Shown here piece by piece: positions 7,042-13,633 of a stretch of DNA of 14,208 nucleotides. Source of the stretch: UBA5499 sp002426275 (GTDB lineage: Bacteria; Bacillota; DTU084). Every line of letters begins with the position of its first letter. The stretch's first letter is position 1. Below the pieces are notes generated by a model that was not told the DNA's origin, did not search any database, and saw only the letters and a program-made list of their open reading frames with translations. Location: the NCBI GenBank assembly GCA_937888735.1, contig CALASN010000114.1:1-14208 (forward strand). Reading direction: 5' to 3'. Both the position numbers and the translations under genes were made by a program.

Positions 7042-7410
7042 ATGCTGAATTTTATCTGTTATCCGAAATGCACCACCTGCCAAAAGGCGCGGACCTGGCT
7101 GGATGAGCGTAAGCTGGATTATGCTTTCCGCGATATCAAGCTTGACAATCCCACCTATGAGGAACTGAAAGCGTGGCAGGCGCTGAGCTCTTTGCCGGCG
7201 CGGAAGTTTTTCAACACCAGCGGGCTTCTGTACAAATCGCTGCATCTCAAGGAGAAACTGCCGTCCATGAGCCAGGAGGAGCAGCTGCAGCTTCTAGCTA
7301 CCGACGGCATGTTGGTGAAGCGCCCGCTGCTGGTCGGCGACGGTTTCGTCCTTGTGGGGTTTAAGGAAGCGGAGTGGCAGGAAAAATTATTGACCGGCGG
7401 AGAAAATTAA
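7042..7410 (+). CDS. ArsC/Spx-family thioredoxin-fold protein
   Basis: A 122-residue protein of the arsenate reductase-related family (ArsC/Spx/YffB). The N-terminus MLNFICYPKCTTCQKARTWL has the C10-T-T-C13 active-site motif at the start of the first helix. LDYAFRDIKLDNPTYEELK is the typical second block, and KRPLLVGDG (93-101) carries the conserved Arg94 followed by a cis-Pro position. Members either reduce arsenate or other thiol-linked substrates, or act as RNA polymerase-binding regulators (Spx). Spx is usually somewhat longer and in Bacillus-type species has CxxC near residue 10, so this may be redox-active, but an enzyme role is equally possible. The ATG at 7042 has AAAGGAGG (7027-7034) overlapping the end of the ATPase gene. 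It lies 13 bp downstream and is probably the last gene of the uptake operon. Confidence 0.85.
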   Translation: MLNFICYPKCTTCQKARTWLDERKLDYAFRDIKLDNPTYEELKAWQALSSLPARKFFNTSGLLYKSLHLKEKLPSMSQEEQLQLLATDGMLVKRPLLVGDGFVLVGFKEAEWQEKLLTGGEN

Positions 7411-7996
7411 ATATTGAAAAGCAGGAATCCTTGAACGTAGGCCTAATGTTTTTCAAGGAAAACCCGGGAACATTTTTTAGCTGCGCGCGCATTGAGGTTG
7501 GGGATAAGCCCAATCCACAGAAGAAGGAATGACTGAGAAAATCTTTACAGTTCCCCTTGATCGTCAACTGAAGGCTGCGCTGAGCTACATCAAGAATTAC
7601 ATATCAAAGAAAAAATTCAAAATCTCCGGCTCGCGCCGAAACAAAACGCGTTTACAGTTGTCTTTCCCGTGCAGAGCGCATTCGTTGCGCAAACAAAGAC
7701 AGAGATTTTCAGAAAAAAGAAAAGGCGCACGCAGCGAGAAATCCGCGAACTTGTGCTGCCTGTGCTGCAGGAGAAAGGAACAATATCTCGCCCCCAGCTG
7801 GTGAGAGAGATGGGCTATGCAAGGAAACAGTACTCTGTCAGCTGTAATTTCCGGACTCATTAAGGAAGGGGCGGTTAGATATATGTATCCGGGAAATAAG
7901 CATGATGCAAAGCAGAAGCTGACTTTGAAAATTAAAGAGCAACCGGCGTTTGGGTTCCCAGACAGTGGGAGAGCGTCGTCCAGGGCGACGGAATAG
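7411..7996 (+). pseudogene. Remnant of an AlbA_2/Schlafen-type ATP-binding transcriptional regulator
   Basis: Pieces of one protein are spread over all three plus frames. Frame 3 (about 7420-7529) gives NVGLMFFKENPGTFFSCARIEVGDKPNP (in parts: GLMFFKENPGTFFSCARIEV), then a stop. Frame 2 from 7529 continues MTEKIFTVPLDRQLKAALSY and IKNYISKKKF. Frame 1 from about 7621 gives LAPKQNAFTVVFPVQSAF, then the winged-helix start REIRELVLPVLQEKGTISRP. After a further shift near 7820, frame 2 gives NSTLSAVISGLIKEGAVRYM and ends at TAG 7994-7996. The order matches my memory of AlbA_2-domain ATP-binding proteins: ...FF..NP..FFPxxRIEV, TEKIFxGPLDRQLxxALxYIKN, the ATPase-domain end, C-terminal wHTH. The N-terminal AlbA_2 domain and roughly 150 residues in the middle are missing. 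No single frame could make a working protein. Confidence 0.7.
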
Positions 7997-8076
7997 GAGC
8001 GGGATCCCGGCATAATTATCGGCGCTGAGACTCTCCGGCTGGACTGCGTCAGGATGGAATCTGTGACTTGCCGCGC

Positions 8077-8106
8077 GTGTCAAAGACAAATTCGGCGGCG
8101 TATAAT
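8077..8106 (+). promoter_or_regulatory. Putative promoter of the SleB-like gene
   Basis: A perfect -10 TATAAT (8101-8106) lies 18 bases after GTGTCA (8077-8082, 4 of 6 to the -35). The predicted start near 8113 leaves a short leader holding GGGAGG (8123-8128) and the start codon. This strong -10 after a pseudogene suggests the hydrolase gene has its own vegetative-type promoter. No sporulation-sigma consensus was recognised. Confidence 0.5.
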
Positions 8107-8136
8107 AGGTAAAATCCCAGTAGGGAGGTGCCATAT

Positions 8137-8511
8137 TTGGAGGAGAGCGTATCGGCAGAGGAGCTTCAGCTGCTTGCGCGGCTGATTGAGGCAGAGTCCG
8201 CAGCGGAAAGTTTAGACGGAAAAGTTGCGGTAGGAGCTGTAGTTTTGAACCGCCTTTCCCACAATGATTTTCCCGCTACAATTCAAGACATTATTTACCA
8301 GAAAGGCCAGTTTGAGTGCGTCTCCAATGGAGCTTTGGCCAAGATAGGAGAGCCGTCTGAGGAGAGCGTCCAGGCGGCGACGAAAGCTTTTGGCGGGGAA
8401 GACCCCACAGACGGCGCCCTTTTCTTTTTTAATCCGCAAAAGACAAAGGGCAGCTGGTTTTGGCAGCGGGAGCAAGCGGCTGCAATCGGCAATCACGTTT
8501 TCGTCAGGTAG
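8137..8511 (+). CDS. Minimal SleB-like cell wall hydrolase (Hydrolase_2 domain)
   Basis: A 124-residue protein that consists almost only of the SleB catalytic domain, a lytic transglycosylase that in spore formers opens cortex peptidoglycan during germination. The start LARLIEAESAAESLDGKVAV aligns with the family pattern LARxVxAEARGE, which puts the catalytic Glu at residue 20. AVGAVVLNRL, FPATIQDIIYQKGQFECVSN and the C-terminal ALFFFNPQKTKGSWFWQREQ plus IGNHVFVR complete the domain. TTG 8137 is chosen because GGGAGG (8123-8128) is eight bases upstream; the in-frame GTG at 8128 overlaps that site. No signal peptide and no peptidoglycan-binding domain are present, unlike full SleB or CwlJ-associated proteins, and no in-frame coding extension is evident upstream. 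The product would thus stay in the cytoplasm or reach the wall in an unusual way. A promoter and a strong terminator flank it. Confidence 0.85.
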   Translation: MEESVSAEELQLLARLIEAESAAESLDGKVAVGAVVLNRLSHNDFPATIQDIIYQKGQFECVSNGALAKIGEPSEESVQAATKAFGGEDPTDGALFFFNPQKTKGSWFWQREQAAAIGNHVFVR

Positions 8512-8524
8512 GCTGGGAACGCGG

Positions 8525-8557
8525 GAGAAGCTGTTGAAAAGCAGCTTCTCTCTTTTT
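8525..8557 (+). terminator. Rho-independent terminator after the SleB-like gene
   Basis: A perfect 9-bp stem, GAGAAGCTG (8525-8533) with CAGCTTCTC (8542-8550), encloses an 8-base loop and is followed by TCTTTTT (8551-8557). It lies 13 bases after the stop codon, making the hydrolase gene a single-gene transcription unit. Confidence 0.9.
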
Positions 8558-8647
8558 GGCGGATTGGATGAAGGATATCCTACCATTGCGCGGGAAGACA
8601 GTCGCTAACGGCATGACAAGACATCAACATCTGAGAGGAGAATCATT

Positions 8648-9211
8648 ATGAGCGAATTTTGCAAACAAAAGGGTGAGCAGCACGATGCGACGTTGTCTAG
8701 AGCTTGCAAATCAGCGCAGGACTGCACCCGGGGCATGGGCGAACTGTGCGCAGACGGTACGGTTGAAAGCCGGGAAACTCTGCTTGAGGGCGCGACACAT
8801 TCAGAAGAAGCCAAGAATTTGTTTGCGCGGGGATATAATTGCGCGCAGGCTGTTTTCGCCGCTTTTTGCGATGAGACAGGCTTGGATATGAAGACAGCTC
8901 TCCTGCTCTCTTCTTCGTTTGGCGGCGGCATGGGACGGCTGCGCGAGGTATGCGGCGCGCTGACCGGCATGTTCATGGTCGCTGGCATCAAGTTCGGGTA
9001 TGTGGATTCCAAGGATAAATCCGCTAAGGCGGAGCATAATAAGTTGATTCAGTCTCTTGCCTTGAGGTTTAAGGAGCGGAATGGTTCCTATCTCTGCAGA
9101 CAGCTGCGAGGGATTTCTGACCAGGAAGCCGGCGGGAAGGAAGTTAGGTCGTGCGCAGAGCTGGTTGAGTATGCGGCCGAGGCCCTGGATGAGCTCATAA
9201 ACCAAAGGTGA
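8648..9211 (+). CDS. C_GCAxxG_C_C family redox protein with Cys-rich N-terminal extension
   Basis: Residues 53-187 are a typical C_GCAxxG_C_C family domain: ARGYNCAQAVFAAF (first Cys, 65), the glycine-rich SFGGGMGRLREVCGALTG with Cys102, then Cys150 in YLCRQL and Cys169 in RSCAELVEYAAEAL. The family is widespread in anaerobes and is thought to be redox-active, but its reaction is not established. The first 50 or so residues are extra compared with the usual length of about 150. They hold four Cys (5, 20, 26, 34) in a hydrophilic segment that I cannot match to a known metal-binding motif. The ATG at 8648 has GAGAGGAG seven bases upstream (8633-8640), so the extension is probably translated. 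An internal start (for example near residue 30) lacks a comparable site. The gene stands alone between two terminators. Confidence 0.85.
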   Translation: MSEFCKQKGEQHDATLSRACKSAQDCTRGMGELCADGTVESRETLLEGATHSEEAKNLFARGYNCAQAVFAAFCDETGLDMKTALLLSSSFGGGMGRLREVCGALTGMFMVAGIKFGYVDSKDKSAKAEHNKLIQSLALRFKERNGSYLCRQLRGISDQEAGGKEVRSCAELVEYAAEALDELINQR

Positions 9212-9218
9212 AATTGTC

Positions 9219-9277
9219 AAAGGCCGAGTCGGCTCAAGCTTGGGATCTAAGCTGGTCCTTCAGCCGCGGTGGCCTTT
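9219..9277 (+). other. Nested hairpin, possible structured RNA or mRNA 3' element
   Basis: Three nested perfect helices can be drawn starting eight bases after the stop of the C_GCAxxG_C_C gene: AAAGGCC (9219-9225) with GGCCTTT (9271-9277), CGGCT (9230-9234) with AGCCG (9262-9266), and AGCTT (9237-9241) with AAGCT (9249-9253). Between them lie a 4x4 internal loop (GAGT/CGGT) and an asymmetric loop (C against GGTCCTTC). There is no T tract of its own, and a classical terminator follows 30 bases on. It matches no riboswitch class I can recall. Confidence 0.4.
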
Positions 9278-9307
9278 CCATTAGGAAAAATGAATTTTCA
9301 AACGAGG

Positions 9308-9343
9308 AACCGTTTGTGAACGCGACGTTTACAAGCGGTTTTT
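9308..9343 (+). terminator. Rho-independent terminator after the C_GCAxxG_C_C gene
   Basis: A 15-bp stem with two G-T pairs runs from AACCGTTTGTGAACG (9308-9322) to CGTTTACAAGCGGTT (9326-9340) around the loop CGA, and the T run continues to 9343. It separates the C_GCAxxG_C_C gene from the histidine kinase gene. Confidence 0.85.
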
Positions 9344-9549
9344 GCGTATGCGGCTGTTTGGGGAAGGGCCTTGCCTACAATTTAAACTCTTGCGCTTATG
9401 CCGCTTATTTGAGAAGATGAATACAAGGCGGTTAATTCTAGATCCGCCTGCGGCATGGGAAAAATTGGTTTCCTCCTTTTTACCAGCTTTTGACTGGAGG
9501 AAAGCGGTCGTTTTACCTAGAAATTGGTCTTGAGGAGGGGGAGGATGGA
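9344..9549 (+). other. Leader/promoter region of the histidine kinase gene
   Basis: This 206-bp stretch must hold the kinase promoter, since a terminator precedes it. The best -10 is TACAAT (9376-9381, 5 of 6), but no acceptable -35 is seen, which may mean an activator is needed. A short reading frame, ATG 9417 to TGA 9531-9533 (38 residues), ends 16 bases before the kinase ATG; it has a weak ribosome binding site and resembles nothing known. Confidence 0.3.
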
Positions 9550-10911
9550 ATGAAGAGTCAAAGCAGCACAAGGATCTTATATCAATTGCGCTTAGGTTTC
9601 ATTATCCTCACTGTGCTGATCATTTCACTGGGGATCTTAGCAACTACGAAAATCCAGGGAATCAGCCAGAGGATCCAGCAGGTAAATGACAATTACATCG
9701 TGATCGCGGAGATCGGTTCTCTGATCGATGAGAATGTCTACGAAGCGACTCAGGCGATGCGAAATTATTTCGATACCGGCGTAGGCATCACGGAAGCAAA
9801 GCAGTCTGCAAATACAATCGATCAGCTTCTCATCGGGGAGCTCTTGCAGTCAACGTTGAAAAACCTGCAAGAACCTTCCTTGTCTACAGCGACGAAGATG
9901 CTGCGGCAGGCGACTCATAATTACACGCTGGAGCTGGCCGCGCTTGAGAAGGAAGAGCGCATCTCCTCCTTTAGGATGCAGCGGCTGCTGTTTTTGGAAA
10001 CGAAAGTCGTCAACTTGTCGGGAATTGTTAAAACAGAGGCCTGGGAGCGGGCGAACAGTAAGGTGCAAGCTGCAAATCAACTGTCTCAGGATACGAAGTG
10101 GCTGATCTTTCTCAGCGCTTTGTTCGTCACCATGGCCAGTTTGGCGCTGGTAGGAGCTTCTTTTGTCTTGGTGCGCGATTTCACGGCGCAGCAAGAATCT
10201 TTGTTATTACATTACCGCAACGAGGCGGAGCTGGAGCGCAATCTGCGCGAGGCGGAAGTGAAGATTCTGCATGCTCAGATTAACCCTCACTTCATTTTCA
10301 ATACGTTGGGGGTAATCTCCAGCATCGGCCTTGCCGAAGGCATGACCAGAATCACGGAGATCGTTAAAGCCCTGGCGGATCTTTTGCGCTACGGTCTGAA
10401 GTTTGCGGGCAAGCTGGTTCCCCTGGCCAAGGAAATAGATCTCGTCGAAAAATATCTGTTGATTCAAAAGGAACGTTTTGGCGAGCGACTGCGGTATAGC
10501 ATTCAAATGGAACCGGCATTGGCGGATTTGCAGCTTCCCGCGCTTACGCTCCAGCCGCTGGTGGAGAACGCTTTGATTCATGGGATCGAACCTTGCGAGG
10601 AAGGCGGGTTCGTCAGGATCAAGGCTTACCAGCAGGCCGGAGAGGTGGTGCTTTCTGTGAGCGACAGCGGCCAAGGCAGCAAGCCGGAGGTTTTGGCGGC
10701 AAAGCTAAAGGCCGAGGAAGACAAGAATCATTTGGGCCTGGAGCTTGTCTTCAAAAGGCTGCAGCATTTACTGGGCAGCAGAGTGAAGATGGACATCTTC
10801 ACCAGCGAAGGCCGGGGACTGCGGGTACAAGTTAGGATTTTAGCCGCGGGAAGTCCGGCGCAAGAGCCGGCAGATGAACCGGCTGTCTTTCCTTTGGCGG
10901 AGGAAAGTTAA
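9550..10911 (+). CDS. Sensor histidine kinase, YesM/LytS family
   Basis: A 453-residue membrane sensor kinase. Membrane helix 1 is about 15-32 and helix 2 about 185-208. Between them lies an extracytoplasmic, mostly helical domain of about 150 residues, shorter than the dCache-type sensors common in YesM proteins and with the look of a helical bundle. A short coiled segment (AELERNLREAEVKILHAQ) leads into the His_kinase domain with phospho-acceptor His247 in INPHFIFNTL. The N-box LQPLVENALIHG (335-344) and the G-box-like SDSGQG (371-376) complete the HATPase domain. The tail after 433 is Pro/Ala/Glu-rich and dispensable-looking. The ATG at 9550 is preferred because GGGGAGG ends five bases upstream; a frame-compatible ATG at 9490 has no such site. 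It should phosphorylate the regulator encoded next and probably senses a carbohydrate or a binding-protein complex. Confidence 0.93.
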   Translation: MKSQSSTRILYQLRLGFIILTVLIISLGILATTKIQGISQRIQQVNDNYIVIAEIGSLIDENVYEATQAMRNYFDTGVGITEAKQSANTIDQLLIGELLQSTLKNLQEPSLSTATKMLRQATHNYTLELAALEKEERISSFRMQRLLFLETKVVNLSGIVKTEAWERANSKVQAANQLSQDTKWLIFLSALFVTMASLALVGASFVLVRDFTAQQESLLLHYRNEAELERNLREAEVKILHAQINPHFIFNTLGVISSIGLAEGMTRITEIVKALADLLRYGLKFAGKLVPLAKEIDLVEKYLLIQKERFGERLRYSIQMEPALADLQLPALTLQPLVENALIHGIEPCEEGGFVRIKAYQQAGEVVLSVSDSGQGSKPEVLAAKLKAEEDKNHLGLELVFKRLQHLLGSRVKMDIFTSEGRGLRVQVRILAAGSPAQEPADEPAVFPLAEES

Positions 10912-10920
10912 GCTTTTTTT
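10887..10920 (+). terminator. Possible terminator or attenuator at the end of the kinase gene
   Basis: CTTTCCT (10887-10893) pairs with AGGAAAG (10901-10907), with two further G-T pairs inside; the stem lies in the last kinase codons. TTAAGC separates it from seven T (10914-10920). The six-base gap to the T run makes it weaker than the other terminators here. It may partly end transcription between kinase and regulator. Confidence 0.35.
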
Positions 10921-10981
10921 GAAGATAAGAAAAGACATTGGAAAATAATCCAAAGGTAATTGGTAGGCCGTTCAAGAATTA

Positions 10982-11010
10982 TTAAATATAAGTTAACAAG
11001 AACTTAAAAT
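10982..11010 (+). promoter_or_regulatory. Putative promoter of the response-regulator gene
   Basis: TAAAAT (11005-11010, 5 of 6 to the -10) lies 17 bases after TTAAAT (10982-10987, 3 of 6 to the -35). The start near 11017 gives a leader of about 66 bases before the ATG at 11083. The surrounding 100 bases are much richer in A and T than the genes on either side, as usual for a promoter region. Confidence 0.35.
10989..11006. repeat. Inverted repeat TAAGTT-N6-AACTTA, possible operator
   Basis: A perfect 6-bp dyad with a six-base centre occupies the spacer of the putative promoter and overlaps the first bases of its -10 box. Its place suggests a binding site for a regulator, possibly the response regulator itself. 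A second small dyad, TTGGA-N6-TCCAA, lies upstream at 10938-10953. Confidence 0.35.
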
Positions 11011-11082
11011 TATGAGGAGAGCATTTGTGAGTTCCGAGCGGTAACAGGTGAAACAGAAAAATTAAACTAGAGGGAGTCTACG

Positions 11083-12672
11083 ATGTTCAACCTGATGCTG
11101 GTGGACGATGAACAGCATGATCGCAGAGCAGTGAAGATCATGCTGGAGAAGAATCCTCGCTATGAGATCATCGCAGAGGCGGCAAACGGACAGCAAGCAA
11201 TTGAACTGGCCTGCCGGCTCAAACCGGATCTCATCCTGATGGATATTAAGATGCCCAAGGTAGACGGGCTGGAGGCTGCAGGCAAGATCAAGCGTGCCTT
11301 GGAGAACACGGAGATCATCATGCTCACCGCCTATGACGAGTTTGATTACGCCAAGGCGGCACTGGAGCAGGAAGCTGCCGGTTATCTCCTGAAACCCTTC
11401 ACAGCTTCTGACTTGCTTTCCGCCTTGGACAAAGCGGCCTCAAAAATACAACAAAAGCAGTCGCTGCTGGAAGAGCTTGAGAAGTTCAAGCAGGAGCTGG
11501 AAGCTAATCTGGACAGCGCGCGCGCCGGATTTTGCAGTCAGGTTCTCTTTGGACAGAACTTAAGCGAAGAAGAACTGAGGGCCCACGCCTCGCTGCTGAA
11601 ACTGAAGACAATTCCCAATACCGTGGTTGTGGTGCAGCCGCAGCTCATCGCCGAGAATTATCTGGTACAAGAGTTAACTAAGAAACATGTCTTTGCCGCA
11701 CTGACGGGCGCCCTCTGCGCAAAGTATCCGGACCAGGTTCTAGTCAACGATGTGGCCAGTTTCAACCGCCTGCTTGCGATCTTGCCCGCGGCGAGAGGCG
11801 GCTACAACCAGCTTGCCTCCTGGCTGGAAAATCTGTTGGGAGAGATAGCCGCTAAGCACAGCGTGACCTTAAAGGCTGGGATGGGAGGCAGTTTTGAGAG
11901 GCTCTCTCAGCTTTACAATTCTTATGAACAAGCGCAGATCGCGCTCAGCACTCCTGACAGCAGCAACAATGTGCTGTGTTATCAGGATATTGAAGAGGCG
12001 GCTGGGAGCTCTTCTTACTCTCTTTATCTGGAACAGCAGTTGGTCTTAGCGCTGCAGGCCGGCAATGCGGAAGATTTTCTCAAGTGGCTGGAAGAGATTT
12101 TGCGGCATGTGGCGTCTCGTTCCAAGGCTGACATTGACGTGGGCAGAGCGATAGCTTCCGAGTTGCTCTTTAAGGTTTACCGTGCCGTGACGCCCGGCGA
12201 AACTAAATCCTTCGGCGAGCAAATCAAGAAGACGGAGCAGCTTTTAGAGGTGCAGAATTGGGCCCAGCTGGCCGCTTTTCTGCGCAACGAGGCCATAGAA
12301 CTGGCAAGGCAGGTGACCACAAAAAACAACCGGCGGCACAAGCTGCTTGCGGCGAAAGCGAAAGCATTTGTGGCGGAAAATTACCAGCAGGAGATCAGCC
12401 TTGATAAAATCGCTGATCTGTTAGGGATCAGCTCCGGATACTTCAGCAGCATCTTCAAAGAAGTAGAAGGAATCAATTTCAGCGAGTTTCTGCTTTGCTA
12501 CAGAGTTGCCGCAGCTAAAAAACTGCTGCTTGATCCCGCCGTCAATATAGCGGAGGCAGGCTATAAGGCGGGGTTCAACGATCCCGCTTATTTCAGCCGC
12601 ATTTTCAAGCGCATAGCCGGCGTCTCTCCCACGTCGTTTCGCATGTTGGGCAAGGCCGGCGGCTTAGAATAA
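11083..12672 (+). CDS. Response regulator, YesN family (REC - linker - AraC-type HTH)
   Basis: A 529-residue transcription regulator. Residues 1-120 form the receiver domain: acidic pair DD (8-9), phosphorylated Asp54 in LILMDIKMP, Thr82 in IIMLTAYDEF and Lys104 in GYLLKPF. A helical linker (about 120-150) and a long middle region (about 150-400) follow, as is usual in YesN-type proteins of about 500 residues; its role is poorly known. The C-terminal AraC domain (about 423-521) has both helix-turn-helix units: EISLDKIADLLGISSGYFSS and NIAEAGYKAGFNDPAYFSRI, then FKRIAGVSPTSFR. GAGGGAG (11070-11076) lies six bases before the ATG. It follows its kinase after an unusually long gap and is two bases from the permease gene. 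Its likely target is the sugar transport operon downstream, inferred from position. Confidence 0.93.
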   Translation: MFNLMLVDDEQHDRRAVKIMLEKNPRYEIIAEAANGQQAIELACRLKPDLILMDIKMPKVDGLEAAGKIKRALENTEIIMLTAYDEFDYAKAALEQEAAGYLLKPFTASDLLSALDKAASKIQQKQSLLEELEKFKQELEANLDSARAGFCSQVLFGQNLSEEELRAHASLLKLKTIPNTVVVVQPQLIAENYLVQELTKKHVFAALTGALCAKYPDQVLVNDVASFNRLLAILPAARGGYNQLASWLENLLGEIAAKHSVTLKAGMGGSFERLSQLYNSYEQAQIALSTPDSSNNVLCYQDIEEAAGSSSYSLYLEQQLVLALQAGNAEDFLKWLEEILRHVASRSKADIDVGRAIASELLFKVYRAVTPGETKSFGEQIKKTEQLLEVQNWAQLAAFLRNEAIELARQVTTKNNRRHKLLAAKAKAFVAENYQQEISLDKIADLLGISSGYFSSIFKEVEGINFSEFLLCYRVAAAKKLLLDPAVNIAEAGYKAGFNDPAYFSRIFKRIAGVSPTSFRMLGKAGGLE

Positions 12673-12674
12673 TC

Positions 12675-13622
12675 ATGGTGGTGACTATGTTGAAAACGCA
12701 GAAGAATATTTGGCAGAGAGTTAAAGAGAACGCTTGGAGTTATCTTTTCCTCGCGCCCACGGTCATTCTCTTTTTCCTGTTTACGGTTTATCCGTCTGTG
12801 GCCAGCTGGGTAATCTCCTTTTACAATTGGTCCGGGATGGAGCCCCTTACAGACTTTTCCGGCTGGAACAATTTCATAGAAGTGGCCACGGATCCGGGAT
12901 TTTGGCGGGCGTTCAAAAACAGTTTCATCTATATGCTGGGCGTCGTGCCGATTCAGCTTTCGCTGGCTCTCTTGGGGGCGATCATCTTAAACAATCCGCA
13001 CCTGCGCGGGAATACCGTCTACCGGACGCTGCTCTTCTTGCCGGTGATCACAACCACCGCCATCGTCGGCATCATCATGGCCTTTATTTTTGGGACATAT
13101 AACGGAGTTGTCAATGAGCTGCTGATGGCTGTGAAGGTGATCGATAAGCCCGTCAACTGGCTGGGCAGCACGGCCACGGCCATGGGAGTGGTGATCCTGG
13201 TTGGCATCTGGAAAACTTACGGCTACAACCTCATTTATTGGCTGGCGGGTTTGCAGTCCATCCCCAAGGAATTATACGAGGCGGCTAAAGTGGACGGAGC
13301 GAACAAGGCGCAGCAGCTGTGGTTTATCACCATGCCGTTGTTGAAGCCCATTGCCGTCGTGATTTTGCTCTTGGCAATCGTGGGCAGCCTGAATGTTTTC
13401 GATCTGGTGAAAGTGATGACCAATGGCGGTCCTTCCTACGCTACGGATGTGGTGGCAACATATATTTATCGTTATGCTTTCAGCACGGAGATTGGAGTAC
13501 CCAGACTGGGCTTTGCCAGCGCGGCCGGCGTCTTCTACGGCGTGGCCACCATGCTGATCGCCTTAATCCAGGGTTTCTTCATGCAGCGGGCCAACCGGCA
13601 GCGGCAAGCTAACGAACTATAG
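12675..13622 (+). CDS. Carbohydrate ABC transporter permease (MalF-like)
   Basis: A 315-residue inner-membrane permease of the MalF/UgpA class, one of two subunits forming the sugar channel. Six hydrophobic segments are visible, beginning with YLFLAPTVILFFLFTVYPSV (23-42). Further landmarks are YRTLLFLPVITTTAIVGIIM (116-135), the ATPase-docking EAA loop YEAAKVDGANKAQQLW (201-216) and VMTNGGPSYATDVVATYIY, a common C-terminal block. The ATG at 12675 comes two bases after the regulator stop and has no good ribosome binding site. The in-frame ATG at 12687 (MLKTQKNIW) follows GGTGGTG and is a reasonable alternative start, four residues shorter. Translation is probably coupled to the regulator gene. 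No binding-protein gene precedes it, so it should lie after the second permease or elsewhere. Confidence 0.93.
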   Translation: MVVTMLKTQKNIWQRVKENAWSYLFLAPTVILFFLFTVYPSVASWVISFYNWSGMEPLTDFSGWNNFIEVATDPGFWRAFKNSFIYMLGVVPIQLSLALLGAIILNNPHLRGNTVYRTLLFLPVITTTAIVGIIMAFIFGTYNGVVNELLMAVKVIDKPVNWLGSTATAMGVVILVGIWKTYGYNLIYWLAGLQSIPKELYEAAKVDGANKAQQLWFITMPLLKPIAVVILLLAIVGSLNVFDLVKVMTNGGPSYATDVVATYIYRYAFSTEIGVPRLGFASAAGVFYGVATMLIALIQGFFMQRANRQRQANEL

Positions 13623-13633
13623 ACGGGTGAATA

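Noticed and set aside
7445..7478. AATGTT...AACATT hairpin followed by six T, looking like a terminator after the ArsC/Spx-like gene
   Set aside because: The stem is only 6 bp with a long loop, and the bases fall in the remnant reading frame of the AlbA_2 pseudogene, which explains them better. A weak terminator role is not excluded.
8572..8581. Perfect palindrome AGGATATCCT upstream of the C_GCAxxG_C_C gene
   Set aside because: A single 10-base palindrome with no adjacent promoter boxes is expected by chance at this scale.
11012..11041. Nine-residue leader peptide frame before the response-regulator gene
   Set aside because: It is too short to judge, with no distinctive codon pattern and no attenuator structure tied to it.
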